From NCBI RefSeq assembly GCF_030145815.1, contig NZ_JAIXHL010000030.1, positions 1 through 35,482 of the forward strand: DNA of 35,482 nucleotides, given 5' to 3'. Shown piece by piece: positions 5,588-14,031 of the stretch. This DNA is from Sphingomonas sp. (lineage in GTDB: Bacteria; Pseudomonadota; Alphaproteobacteria; Sphingomonadales; Sphingomonadaceae). The notes below the pieces were generated by a model. That model was not told the origin of the DNA and made no database searches. It worked only from the letters and a program-made list of their open reading frames with translations. The position numbers and the translations under genes are program-made. Each line of letters starts with the position of its first letter. Within the stretch, counting starts at the first letter, position 1.

Positions 5588-8503
5588 ATGGCGATCTACC
5601 ACTTCTCCGCCAAGGTTGTGAGCCGCGCGAACGGATCGAGTGCGGTTGCGAGCGCCGCCTATCGTTCCGCGTCCGAGCTGCACGATGATCGGCTGAACCG
5701 CGATCACGATTTCAGCAACAAGGCGGGCGTGATCCACTCCGAGGTGATGTTGCCAGAGGGCGCACCGGAGCGTTTAAACGACCGCACAACCTTGTGGAAC
5801 GAGGTGGAGGCAGGCGAGAAGCGCAAGGACGCGCAGCTTGCCCGCGAGGTGGAGTTCTCGATTCCGCGCGAGATGAACGAGAAGCAGGGCGTCCAGCTCG
5901 CCCGCGATTTCGTGAAGAAGCAGTTTGTCGATCGCGGGATGGTCGCGGACCTGAACGTGCATTGGGACAAGGCGAAGGACGACACGCCCAAGCCGCACGC
6001 GCATGTAATGATGACGATGCGCGAAGTCGGTCCGGAGGGGTTCGGGAAGAAGAACCGGGATTGGAACAGCACCGAGCTGCTGAAGGACTGGCGCGAGGCG
6101 TGGAGCGCGCATGTCAACGAGCGCATGGCCGAGCTGGGGCTTGAGGGCCGGATCGATCATCGCTCCTATGAGGCGCAGGGGATCGGGCTGGAGCCGCAAC
6201 ACAAGATCGGACCCGCAGCATCGCGCCGGCCGGAGCAGGGACTTGAGGCGGAGCGGATCGAGGATCACACGCGCATCGCCCGCGAGAACGGCGAGAAGAT
6301 CATCGCCAACCCCAATGTCGCGCTGGACGCGATCATGCGGCAGCAGGCCACGTTCACCACCCGCGACCTTGCGACGTTCGCGTTCCGACACAGCGACGGC
6401 AAGGAGCAGTTCGACCAGGTGATGGGGGCGGTGCGCGCCAGCCCCGAGCTGGTCGCGTTGGGGAAGGACGGTCGCGACCAGGAGCGGTTTACTTCCCGCG
6501 ATATGATCGCGGTGGAGAATCGGCTTGAGCGTGCCGGCGACGAGCTGGCAGGCCGTATCGGGCATGGCGTCGGCGACCGGCAGCGTGACGCCGCGATCAG
6601 CGCGGCCGAGGGGCGTGGTCTTGTCCTGTCGGCCGAGCAGCGTGACGCCTTCGATCATGTTACCGGCGACGTGGGGCTGGCGTCCGTCGTCGGCTATGCC
6701 GGCAGCGGTAAATCTGCGATGCTTGGCGTCGCGCGCGAGGCTTGGGAGGGGCAGGGCTACACGGTGCGCGGCGCGGCCTTGTCGGGCATCGCGGCCGAGA
6801 ATCTTGAGGGTGGGTCCGGCATCCAGTCCCGCACCATCGCCAGCCTTGAACACGCATGGGGGCGGGGGCGTGAGCAGCTAGGTCCCAAGGACGTGCTGGT
6901 GGTGGACGAGGCCGGTATGATCGGCTCGCGTCAGATGGAGCGGGTGCTGTCCCAGGCACGCGATGCCGGGGCCAAGGTCGTAATGGTCGGCGACCCCGAG
7001 CAGTTGCAGGCGATCGAGGCGGGCGCGGCGTTCCGCAGCGTCACCGAGCGCCACGGCGCGGCCGAGATCACCGAGATACGCCGGCAGCGCGAGGACTGGC
7101 AGCGTGATGCGACCCGCGCGTTGGCGACCGGGCGCACCGGCGAGGCGATCCATGCCTATGGCGGCAACGGCATGGTCCACGCGGCCGACACGCGCGAGGC
7201 GGCGCGGGGCGAGTTGGTCGACGGCTGGGATCGGGCGCGTCAGGCCGAGCCGGGCAAAAGCCGGATCATCCTCACCCACACCAATGCCGAGGTGCAGAGC
7301 CTCAATGGCGAGGCGCGCGACCGGTTGCGCGCATCCGGCGACCTTGGCGACGACGTGACAGTGAAGGCCGAGCGCGGCGAGCGGCAGTTCGCGACCGGCG
7401 ACCGCATCATGTTCCTGCGCAACGAGCGCGGCATGGGGGTCAAGAACGGCACGCTTGCGACGATCGAGCGGGTATCGCCCGAGGGCATGGCGGTGCGCCT
7501 CGATGACGGGCGCGGCGTTGCCTTCGACACCAAGGATTATGCCCATGTCGATCATGGCTATGCGGCGACGTTCCACAAATCGCAGGGCGTAACAGTCGAT
7601 CGTGCTCATGTCCTCGCCACCCCCGGCATGGACCGGCACAGCGCCTATGTCGGCATGTCGCGACACCGCGACGACGTGCAGCTCCACTATGGCCGCGATG
7701 ACTTCGCCGATCAGCGCCAGCTCGTCCGCGCCCTGTCGCGCGACCGGGGCAAGGACATGGCGGGTGACTATGCCCGGCCCGAGCAGGACCAGGCGCGCGC
7801 GTTCGCCGATCGGCGCGAGATCCGGTTCCCGGAACTCGCGCGCCAGGTGGTGGAGAAGGTCCGCAACAAGGCCAGGGGCATGTTCGACGGATTCCGGCCG
7901 AAGCCGGCGACCGAGAAGGCGACGTCGCCGGATCGTGTCGCGGCCGATCGGCCGCTGGCATCCTCGCAGGCCCGCGCGATCGAACGCTATGGGCGCGCCG
8001 CAGCCGATATAGGCCGGATGCGGGACAAGGGGTTGCCGGTGCTGGCGCACCAGGAACAGGCGCTGGCGAAGGCCGGCGACGCGCTCGACCAGGTGCGGCC
8101 GCATGGCGCGCGTGACCTTGCCAGCGCGATCGAGCGCGACCCCCGGCTCGCGCGTGACGCGGCCGAGGGGAACACGGGCGGCGCGGCCAAGGCGATGGAG
8201 GCGGAGCGCCAGGTCCGCATCGACCCGGAGAAACGCGCGGGCCGGTTCGTGGAGCAGTGGCAGGGCTTGAAGGAGGCGCGGGCCAGCATGGAGCGTGCTG
8301 GCGACCGTGCGGGTGCGGAGCGGCTCGGCAAGCGCATGGAGAGCATCGCGGGCGGGCTGCAACGCGACCCGCAGCTCGAATCTGCTTTGCACCGTCGCGC
8401 GCCCGAGCTGGAATTGAAAATGGAGCGCGGCCGGTCGATCGCAAACGAGCTGGCGCAGTCGGTCACGATTGGCCGCGACCGCGACCGTGGCATGAGCCGG
8501 TAG
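5588..8503 (+). CDS. traA: TraA relaxase-helicase (MobA/MobL domain plus TraI-like helicase)
   Basis: This 971-residue protein nicks oriT and unwinds plasmid DNA for transfer. The start is ATG 5588 (MAIYHFSAK, the standard family start) with GGAG 4 nt upstream; GTG 5576 is less likely. The N-terminal MOBQ relaxase domain (about 1-215) has candidate catalytic Tyr25 in SAAYRS and the metal-binding HAH at 137-139, with His125 upstream. The helicase half has Walker A GYAGSGKS at 369-376, Walker B VLVVDEAG near 437, and the UvrD-like motif TFHKSQGVTVD near 660. The C-terminal 200 residues are charged and helical, as in other TraA proteins. The gene is divergent from traC/D/G and followed 6 nt later by a DUF6118 gene. 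All motifs are intact, so it is probably functional. Confidence 0.95.
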   Translation: MAIYHFSAKVVSRANGSSAVASAAYRSASELHDDRLNRDHDFSNKAGVIHSEVMLPEGAPERLNDRTTLWNEVEAGEKRKDAQLAREVEFSIPREMNEKQGVQLARDFVKKQFVDRGMVADLNVHWDKAKDDTPKPHAHVMMTMREVGPEGFGKKNRDWNSTELLKDWREAWSAHVNERMAELGLEGRIDHRSYEAQGIGLEPQHKIGPAASRRPEQGLEAERIEDHTRIARENGEKIIANPNVALDAIMRQQATFTTRDLATFAFRHSDGKEQFDQVMGAVRASPELVALGKDGRDQERFTSRDMIAVENRLERAGDELAGRIGHGVGDRQRDAAISAAEGRGLVLSAEQRDAFDHVTGDVGLASVVGYAGSGKSAMLGVAREAWEGQGYTVRGAALSGIAAENLEGGSGIQSRTIASLEHAWGRGREQLGPKDVLVVDEAGMIGSRQMERVLSQARDAGAKVVMVGDPEQLQAIEAGAAFRSVTERHGAAEITEIRRQREDWQRDATRALATGRTGEAIHAYGGNGMVHAADTREAARGELVDGWDRARQAEPGKSRIILTHTNAEVQSLNGEARDRLRASGDLGDDVTVKAERGERQFATGDRIMFLRNERGMGVKNGTLATIERVSPEGMAVRLDDGRGVAFDTKDYAHVDHGYAATFHKSQGVTVDRAHVLATPGMDRHSAYVGMSRHRDDVQLHYGRDDFADQRQLVRALSRDRGKDMAGDYARPEQDQARAFADRREIRFPELARQVVEKVRNKARGMFDGFRPKPATEKATSPDRVAADRPLASSQARAIERYGRAAADIGRMRDKGLPVLAHQEQALAKAGDALDQVRPHGARDLASAIERDPRLARDAAEGNTGGAAKAMEAERQVRIDPEKRAGRFVEQWQGLKEARASMERAGDRAGAERLGKRMESIAGGLQRDPQLESALHRRAPELELKMERGRSIANELAQSVTIGRDRDRGMSR

Positions 8504-8509
8504 GTGACG

Positions 8510-9244
8510 ATGGACGACGATATTCAGGAAGGCGGCGATCCGGCGGAGGCGTTCGACCGGTTGCGCGCCGTCATAGAAGGCCAGGACCGCGAGCTGGCGT
8601 TGCTACGCCGTGCCGTGGAGGGATTGGCGGCCGAGCGGGCGCATATCGACGTGCCGGACTATACCGAGACGCTGGGGCGGATGCAGCAAGGCGTGGACGC
8701 CACGGCCGACCGGATCGCGGTCATCAATGACGTGATCGCGCGGAGTCCGGCGCTGGCGATGACGCCCGAGCAGATGGCGCAGCGGATCGCCGCAGCGGGC
8801 AACGCCGCACGGCGTGAGGACCAGGCGGCGCTCGCCAAAGCGGGCGAGGACAAGGCCCGCATCATGGCCGAGCTTCGCGCCGTCGCCGGGTCCGCATGGA
8901 CACGGGCGGACCAGAAGAACCGGCAGCTATGGTTCGGGCTGGGCGGCGCGGCGGCGGGCATCCTTGCATGGGCGATCCTGCCCGGCCTCGTCGCGCGCGA
9001 GGTCGCGCCGGCGAGCTGGCAATGGCCCGAGCGAATGGCGGCACGGACGCTCGACCTTCCCCGTTGGGAAGCAGGGCAGCGGATGATGCAGAGCGCCAGC
9101 TCGACCGCGTTTAGCGCGATCGTCGCGGGCGATAAAATTGTGACGGCGAATCGCGAAATGATCGAAAGGTGCGCGAAGGCCGCGATCAAGACGGGCAAGG
9201 CAGTGAGTTGTACAATCAGGATAAAGCCGGAAGAGCAGCGATAG
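8510..9244 (+). CDS. DUF6118-family membrane protein downstream of traA
   Basis: This 244-residue protein starts at ATG 8510; an in-frame GTG at 8504 directly after the traA stop is a weaker alternative. Residues 15-45 and 90-125 are predicted coiled-coil helices (charged, with Leu and Ala at heptad positions). One membrane helix, WFGLGGAAAGILAWAILPGLV, lies at about 141-161. The C-terminal 85 residues, probably periplasmic or membrane-associated, contain one Cys in ERCAKAA and another in VSCTIR. The sequence resembles DUF6118 proteins, found beside traA in sphingomonad plasmids. Close coupling to traA suggests a membrane anchor or accessory of the relaxosome; no biochemical role is known to me. 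Confidence 0.75.
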   Translation: MDDDIQEGGDPAEAFDRLRAVIEGQDRELALLRRAVEGLAAERAHIDVPDYTETLGRMQQGVDATADRIAVINDVIARSPALAMTPEQMAQRIAAAGNAARREDQAALAKAGEDKARIMAELRAVAGSAWTRADQKNRQLWFGLGGAAAGILAWAILPGLVAREVAPASWQWPERMAARTLDLPRWEAGQRMMQSASSTAFSAIVAGDKIVTANREMIERCAKAAIKTGKAVSCTIRIKPEEQR

Positions 9245-9325
9245 GCGTGGAGAGTACCCGGAATCAGCTGGATTGTGACGGCGAACCGAACTTGCCGACT
9301 TCACCACCGTGCCTGTGTGCTTTTG

Positions 9326-10021
9326 TTAAAGCCCGACGAACAGAGTTGCACTCAACACGTGATTGGTACGATCCTCTCCCCGTCGAAACACGCGTTGGTT
9401 CAGATAGCCTGGCTCTATCCGCACCCGGTGCGCGACCGGTACACCAATGCCGACGAAAGTGCGCCACTGGTCCACCCCGTCACGAGCGCCCCAGATCGTC
9501 GAGTTCAGATTCAAGAACCCCTCGGTGAAGGCGACCGCCTGCACCGCCCCTTCGCGCGCAATCGGCACCTGCAACCGAACGAACTGGCGCAGTCGCCATC
9601 CGGTGTCCTCTCGGCCCTCGATCATACGCTGTTCGAGCCGCGTGCGGCTGATAACCAGCGGAGCTCCGCCCCGTCCCCGAACAGCGGCGAACTGGACCTG
9701 CTGCCAGAGCCTGTGTTCATTGACTGTCTGGCCATTAGCAGGATCGGTGCGAATGTAGGCGTAACCGGCGATTGCGTGAGCGTCGCGTGCGATCCGCGCG
9801 CCGATCGCCGGCCTTGCTATAAATTGGCTGCCTCCCCCGACATCATCGGTCGCACGGGCCTGCGTTTCAAGCCACAGGAATAGGTCACCGCGTACTGGAC
9901 CCGTAGCGATTACTGCGCCCCATGCTTGCGTGTCGTCCTGCGCATGAGCGGGAGTACAGAGGGAAGCGCTCCCGACACAAGCGAGCATAAAGGACATTTG
10001 TCGAAGGACCGGCATCTTCAT
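9326..10021 (-). CDS. DUF2490-family outer-membrane beta-barrel protein
   Basis: This 231-residue protein has a cleavable signal peptide (residues 1-27, ending AHA before QDD). The mature part shows alternating hydrophobic strands and motifs seen in DUF2490 proteins: LFLWLETQAR, AIAGYAYIRTDP, NEHRLWQQVQF, RTRLEQR and GWRLRQFVRLQVP, ending in a typical outer-membrane C-terminal LFVGL. The start is ATG 10021 with AGGGGAG 8 nt upstream. It lies 66 nt after chrA on the same strand and may be the last gene of a chrB-chrA-DUF2490 unit. A link to chromate handling is inferred from position only. Confidence 0.82.
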   Translation of the reverse strand: MKMPVLRQMSFMLACVGSASLCTPAHAQDDTQAWGAVIATGPVRGDLFLWLETQARATDDVGGGSQFIARPAIGARIARDAHAIAGYAYIRTDPANGQTVNEHRLWQQVQFAAVRGRGGAPLVISRTRLEQRMIEGREDTGWRLRQFVRLQVPIAREGAVQAVAFTEGFLNLNSTIWGARDGVDQWRTFVGIGVPVAHRVRIEPGYLNQRVFRRGEDRTNHVLSATLFVGL

Positions 10022-10087
10022 CGGCTCTGCTCCCCTTGATGGATTGGACTAGAGATGGTGAGGCTCTGGGCTGCGGTGGCTTGTCGA

Positions 10088-11317
10088 CTAGCTCAGGCCA
10101 ACCACGCCGATCGCAGCCCCGATCGCCAGCACGACGGGCGTGGCGAGCTTGTTCTTCCAGCGGTACATGACCCCGAGCGCGACAGCGAAGATGAGCGCGC
10201 TGGTGACTAGGCTCGGGGTGCGCGCGGCCGTAGTCCGGGCGAGGTCGAGGACCGTCACCACGATCAGGCCGACAACGCCGGCCGCCACCCCAGCAAGGAA
10301 GAGCTGCAACCGCTTGTGCTCGACCACGGCTTCCAGCCGATCGTATAACAGGAGCGAGAAGGCGAAGGCGGGAAGGAACATGCCAGCCGTCATCGCTAGC
10401 GCGCCCGCGAGCCCGCCGCTGATCCAACCGACGAAAGTGGCGAAGATGACGAGCGGAGCCGGCAGGATGCCCGAAAGGCCAAGTCCGTCGAGGAACTGCG
10501 CGTCGGTCATCCAGCCCCGTCCCACCGTGTCGTTCCGGATGAACGGGATCGCGGTGTAGGCTCCGCCGAAGGTGAGGAGCCCGCCCTTCAACCCGGCCCA
10601 GAACAGGGCGGCGGTGGTGGGAGCGGGTCCCAGAGCGCCGGCAGCGGCTCCCGTGGCTTCCGGGCCTCCCCCCCAGGTGAGGGCCGCCATGCCGACTGCG
10701 AGAGACACCACGACCGTAGCCAAGGCGTAGCGCCCGGTGGAGCCGAGCGCGTAGGCCGCGCCGGCCGCCGGAAGCACGATCCAGAAGCTGACGCCAGCGA
10801 GCGATGTAGCCGCCGCCGCAATTGCTGCGGCCCACAGCCACGGGTCGAGCAAGATGTGCTCACCGATGCGATGGACCGCGCGGACAATGACGGCGATCAC
10901 CGCTGCTTGGACGCCTAGGAATGCGGCTCCGAGGAGCGTTCCTTGGATCGGGAGCCGCGTGTACGCCCAGGCGAGCGCGAGCATGAGCACGAGGCCCGGC
11001 AACATAAAGCCGAGTCCTGCGAGAAGGCCCCCCAGCCGTCCTTTGGCGCGGATGCCGAGATGAACGCAGAGTTCATGCGCTTCGGGCCCGGGGAGCACCT
11101 GCATGACCGCGAGGAGCTTGTTGAACCGGTCGCTGGGTATCCAGCGCTCCTCGTCCACCAGTTCGCGCCGGATCATTGCAATCTGTGCCACGGGTCCGCC
11201 GAACGCCATCATGCCGAAGCGCAAGAAGCGCAGGAATAGCGCGGGATAACTTAGCTCTGGCGGCCGGGCTTCATCCAGGGCCGCGCCCGCCGGGACAGGA
11301 TGTTCGATGCTTGACAT
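10088..11317 (-). CDS. chrA: ChrA chromate efflux transporter (long-chain CHR family)
   Basis: This 409-residue inner-membrane protein exports chromate. It has two homologous halves, each opening with the CHR signature: FGGPVAQIAM at 39-48 and FGGAYTAIPFI in the second half (about 250). About ten to twelve hydrophobic helices are visible. The length fits the two-domain CHR transporters of Proteobacteria. The motif segment WIPSDRFNKLLAVMQVLPGPEAHEL matches the conserved loop after the first signature. The ATG at 11317 has AGGGGAG 6 nt upstream and lies 12 nt after the chrB stop, so the two form one operon. Regulation is expected through ChrB. Confidence 0.96.
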   Translation of the reverse strand: MSSIEHPVPAGAALDEARPPELSYPALFLRFLRFGMMAFGGPVAQIAMIRRELVDEERWIPSDRFNKLLAVMQVLPGPEAHELCVHLGIRAKGRLGGLLAGLGFMLPGLVLMLALAWAYTRLPIQGTLLGAAFLGVQAAVIAVIVRAVHRIGEHILLDPWLWAAAIAAAATSLAGVSFWIVLPAAGAAYALGSTGRYALATVVVSLAVGMAALTWGGGPEATGAAAGALGPAPTTAALFWAGLKGGLLTFGGAYTAIPFIRNDTVGRGWMTDAQFLDGLGLSGILPAPLVIFATFVGWISGGLAGALAMTAGMFLPAFAFSLLLYDRLEAVVEHKRLQLFLAGVAAGVVGLIVVTVLDLARTTAARTPSLVTSALIFAVALGVMYRWKNKLATPVVLAIGAAIGVVGLS

Positions 11318-11329
11318 GTCCTGCTCCCC

Positions 11330-12289
11330 TTATGCGCCGCGTCGCTTGGTGAAATGTGCGTAGAAGCCGTCGAGCGCGCCTGACCCTTGGGCGATGCGCT
11401 CAACGTCAACGTCGGTGCCCGCGCAGATGCCGTTGATGAGCGCAGCGATGCCGGCGGTTTCCGGCCTACCGAACTTGTCGTCGGCGATGTCGAGGTCGTG
11501 GATGATCTCGGCAAGCGCAACGAGCGCCTGATCGCCATCGAGCCCCGTCCGATATGTCAGCGTTTCGAAGGTGCAGCGGTTGCCTTCGTGTGTGAACTCC
11601 GCGTCCGCCATGTCGAAGCGAAGCTCGCCGGGCTCGGGCTGGTAGTCCTTGCCATCCACGAACTTGAAGCTGGGGCTCGGGTCGATGAACCGACGTATGA
11701 GCCAGGCCGACGCGATGCGATCGACATGCACGTGACGGCGTGTGACCCAAGTGCGGCCTTTCAGCTCCACGGGCGTCAGCTCCGGCGCTCCCGGTCCGCT
11801 CACGTCGGGGTGGCGGCCGGCGCGACCCTCCGCTTGGGTCATCGCGGCGTCCGCCGCCTGCCGTCCGTGCGCCCCGAAGAAGTCGACCCCTGCGATCTCG
11901 TCCAGGCGCTTACGCAGGCGCCGAACGTCGGCTGACGACACGTATTCCGCCTCGGCGATCGTCCGCGCTTCGCGCGCCAACTCCTCGTAATCCGCGTCGC
12001 GGGCTGCGTCGAACAAGGCGCGAAGCTCCGCGTCAACCATCCCCTCGACCAGCCGGGCCTCCAGGATCAGCGCCTCGCCGCCCCCGGCGGTGATCTCCGC
12101 TCTGAGTTCCTCGAAGAGCGCGCGGGTGTCGTCGCGAGCAGGGAGCGCGTGGACGGCATTCTTGAGCGGGGCGGCTCCCATCGCCTGCAAGCGCCGCCAT
12201 ACCCGCACGCGCAGATAGGCGGGCTTGGACGGAAGCTGTGGGATCAGCAGCAGCCAGTCGCGCGGCTCAGGCGAGGAAACATCAGGCAT
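11330..12289 (-). CDS. chrB: ChrB chromate resistance regulator/sensor
   Basis: This 319-residue cytoplasmic protein has the two ChrB parts: an N-terminal domain (about 10-150; WLLLIPQLPSKPAYLRVRVWRRLQAMGA is characteristic) and a C-terminal domain (about 170-310; RTWVTRRHVHVDRIASAWLIRRFID, then AEFTHEGNRCTFETL). In studied systems ChrB senses chromate and controls chr expression. It is first in the leftward operon with chrA. The divergent spacing (84 nt to the next rightward start) places the shared control region at 12290-12373. His and Cys residues in the C-terminal domain may bind the metal; I infer this. Confidence 0.94.
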   Translation of the reverse strand: MPDVSSPEPRDWLLLIPQLPSKPAYLRVRVWRRLQAMGAAPLKNAVHALPARDDTRALFEELRAEITAGGGEALILEARLVEGMVDAELRALFDAARDADYEELAREARTIAEAEYVSSADVRRLRKRLDEIAGVDFFGAHGRQAADAAMTQAEGRAGRHPDVSGPGAPELTPVELKGRTWVTRRHVHVDRIASAWLIRRFIDPSPSFKFVDGKDYQPEPGELRFDMADAEFTHEGNRCTFETLTYRTGLDGDQALVALAEIIHDLDIADDKFGRPETAGIAALINGICAGTDVDVERIAQGSGALDGFYAHFTKRRGA

Positions 12290-12317
12290 GAAGCACCTGT
12301 AACATAGTGACGCAACG

Positions 12318-12336
12318 AACGTACACTTGTATCGTT
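12318..12336. promoter_or_regulatory. Candidate operator in the chrB divergent promoter region
   Basis: A near-palindrome with inner arms TACA and TGTA around CT and outer arms AACG and CGTT (offset by one base) lies midway between divergent chrB and the Rap1a-like gene. Location and symmetry fit a repressor site, most simply for ChrB. The -10 and -35 boxes could not be assigned with confidence. Confidence 0.35.
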
Positions 12337-12373
12337 TACTTGGATGAGCTAAAACTTGGAGGAGGAGACCGCG

Positions 12374-12730
12374 ATGCGTGCCGTTGGATCAGGTACTGCC
12401 GCCATGCTGCCGTGCTCAGCGGCCTCGTCTGCCCCGGCCCAACCACGCTATGAGACGGTAGCGCAGTTCTACCGGACGTGTGCCGACGAGACGAACAGGA
12501 AGGCGAACGGCCGCTGCGAGGCGTATCTCGCTGGTGCCGCTGAGACGCTTTCCGCTTTCGGCAACGGCGGCAGCGAAGCCGGAATCTGCGGGCGAGGCGT
12601 TCAAGCGGACGAGCTGAGCCGTATCTTCCTGGCGTGGGCGGCAGAGAACCGTCATGCAGCCAACCTGCCCCGGTTGGCGGGTGTGACGATGACGCTACGC
12701 CAACGCTTCCCATGCCGACAAACCAATTGA
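12374..12730 (+). CDS. Secreted Rap1a/Tai-like small protein 1
   Basis: This 118-residue protein begins at ATG 12374, after the strong ribosome-binding site GGAGGAGGAG at 12358-12367. A short Ala/Ser-rich leader ending near PAQP looks like a weak signal peptide. The mature part matches the Rap1a/Tai fold by cysteine spacing: FYRTCADET, GRCEAYLAGA, GICGRGV, then QADELSRIFLAWAAENR and a terminal RQRFPC. In toxin systems this fold acts as an immunity protein, but many members in metal and envelope contexts have no known toxin partner. Here it is divergent from chrB and followed by a DUF1259 gene. No effector is nearby, so the immunity name should not be taken as function. Confidence 0.72.
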   Translation: MRAVGSGTAAMLPCSAASSAPAQPRYETVAQFYRTCADETNRKANGRCEAYLAGAAETLSAFGNGGSEAGICGRGVQADELSRIFLAWAAENRHAANLPRLAGVTMTLRQRFPCRQTN

Positions 12731-12747
12731 GATCGAGGAGAGAAGCA

Positions 12748-13680
12748 TTGCGTCACTTGTTGCTCCCGCTGGCGATCGCGCTCGCTGCGCCAGCCGCCGC
12801 CCAGACAAACCCGCAAGCGGCACCGCCCGAGGCGAACCGCGACAGGTGGGCGCTCGTGGACAAGAGCCTTGGCCGAGCCGGAACGACGCAGCCCGATGGT
12901 GTTCGCCGTTATGGCTTCCCCCGCAGTGATCTGAACGTTCAGCTCGACGGTGTGACAATCAAGCCGGCGCTCGCCCTCGGCTCCTGGGCGGCGTTCCACC
13001 CCATGGGCGACCAAGTAATGATCATGGGCGACCTCGTGCTGACGCATGAGGAGGTAAATCCGGTCATGAGCCGTTTGCTGGCATCCGGCTTCACGATCAC
13101 CGCGCTCCACAACCATCTGCTCCGTTCCGCGCCCGCGACCATGTACATGCACATCGGCGGCCATGGTGACCCCGTGAAGCTCGCGACCGCCCTCCGCGAA
13201 GCGCTCGCCGCCAGCCGTACACCGATGACGGCACCATCAAGGGACTCGCAGCCGCCGTCCGCTGGCGCGGGCTCGTCGCCGCCAATCGCCCTCGACACCG
13301 CCGCGCTCGACCGGCTGATGGATGGCAAGGGCAAGCCCAACGGCGGCGTGTATCAGTTCAGCTTTCCGCGCGCGGAGAAACTGAGCGATGGCGGCATGCC
13401 CGCGCCAGCGTCCATGGGCACCGCGACCGCGATCAACTTTCAGCCGACTGGCTCCGGCCGGGCGGCGATCACCGGCGACTTTGTGCTCACCGCGGCCGAG
13501 GTCGATCCCGTGCTCCGCGCGCTACGCGCTGGCGGCATCGAGGTGACCGCGCTCCATAATCACATGCTGGATGACCAGCCCCGGCTCTTCTTCATGCACT
13601 TCTGGGCGAACGACGATGCTCAGAAGCTCGCACGCGGGCTCCGTGCAGCATTGGACAAAACGAATGTGCAACGGAGCTGA
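12748..13680 (+). CDS. Duplicated DUF1259 (LppY/LpqO-family) secreted protein
   Basis: This 310-residue protein starts at TTG 12748 (GGAG 7 nt upstream), giving a clean signal peptide, MRHLLLPLAIALAAPAAAQ. ATG 12712, inside the previous gene, is the alternative start. Two copies of the DUF1259 domain follow, at about residues 20-155 and 190-305. Each has a G-F/S-P-R strand, a region GDFVLT..EV(N/D)PV, an ALHNH motif (119-123 and 268-272) and an F/YMH segment. The repeated His-Asn-His clusters suggest metal binding, which I infer. The protein is probably periplasmic or surface-exposed. DUF1259 genes can occur near chromate genes, but no activity is established. Confidence 0.8.
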   Translation: MRHLLLPLAIALAAPAAAQTNPQAAPPEANRDRWALVDKSLGRAGTTQPDGVRRYGFPRSDLNVQLDGVTIKPALALGSWAAFHPMGDQVMIMGDLVLTHEEVNPVMSRLLASGFTITALHNHLLRSAPATMYMHIGGHGDPVKLATALREALAASRTPMTAPSRDSQPPSAGAGSSPPIALDTAALDRLMDGKGKPNGGVYQFSFPRAEKLSDGGMPAPASMGTATAINFQPTGSGRAAITGDFVLTAAEVDPVLRALRAGGIEVTALHNHMLDDQPRLFFMHFWANDDAQKLARGLRAALDKTNVQRS

Positions 13681-13683
13681 CCT

Positions 13684-14025
13684 ATGACACGGAACTGGTG
13701 GACGGCGCTGTTCGCCGCAGCCGCGCTGGCGCCTACAGGCGCGCTCGCTCAAGACGAAACACCAAGCGATATGCAGGGTCTGGCGCTGCTCACGAGCTGC
13801 CGGGCAGGCGAGCCGGGCTGCGGAGCTTACCTCCAGGGCATAGTTGACATGATGATCGCCCAGCAGAGGGTCTGTGATCCACCTCGTTACAATCGTCATC
13901 GGTTACGGACCGCCTATGTGCGCTGGGCGGATGTCAACACCTACTTCCACGACAAGCACATGATGGCGGGCGCAGAGCGCGCAATGAGCGAGACTTGGCC
14001 CTGTCGGTCGAACTCACCACAATAA
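13684..14025 (+). CDS. Secreted Rap1a/Tai-like small protein 2
   Basis: This 113-residue protein starts at ATG 13684, 3 nt after the DUF1259 stop. The signal peptide is clear (residues 1-22, WWTALFAAAALAPTGALA before QDE). The mature part has LLTSCRAGEPGCGAYLQGIVDMM, QRVCDPP, then RTAYVRWADVN and the terminal ETWPC: the same order of cysteines and the same YL.G...C.P...AY..WA...WPC pattern as other Rap1a/Tai-like proteins. It is a distant relative of the gene at 12374, so the DUF1259 gene is bracketed by two proteins of one fold. Only 6 nt separate its stop from the neighbouring insertion sequence, so its original downstream context is lost. Confidence 0.72.
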   Translation: MTRNWWTALFAAAALAPTGALAQDETPSDMQGLALLTSCRAGEPGCGAYLQGIVDMMIAQQRVCDPPRYNRHRLRTAYVRWADVNTYFHDKHMMAGAERAMSETWPCRSNSPQ

Positions 14026-14031
14026 CGATAT

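Noticed and set aside
5417..5737. An N-terminal extension of the YnfA-family protein up to 5737
   Set aside because: The extra residues cover oriT and the start of traA and do not resemble the family, which begins close to the first membrane helix.
6878..8392. A 504-residue open frame on the minus strand opposite traA
   Set aside because: It mirrors the traA codon pattern in high-GC DNA, and its product is Arg/His/Leu-rich without domains. traA is complete and motif-rich on the plus strand.
12374..14025. A toxin-immunity system based on the Rap1a/Tai fold
   Set aside because: No secreted effector, type VI gene or toxin lies nearby; the context is chromate resistance, so the immunity label is not supported.
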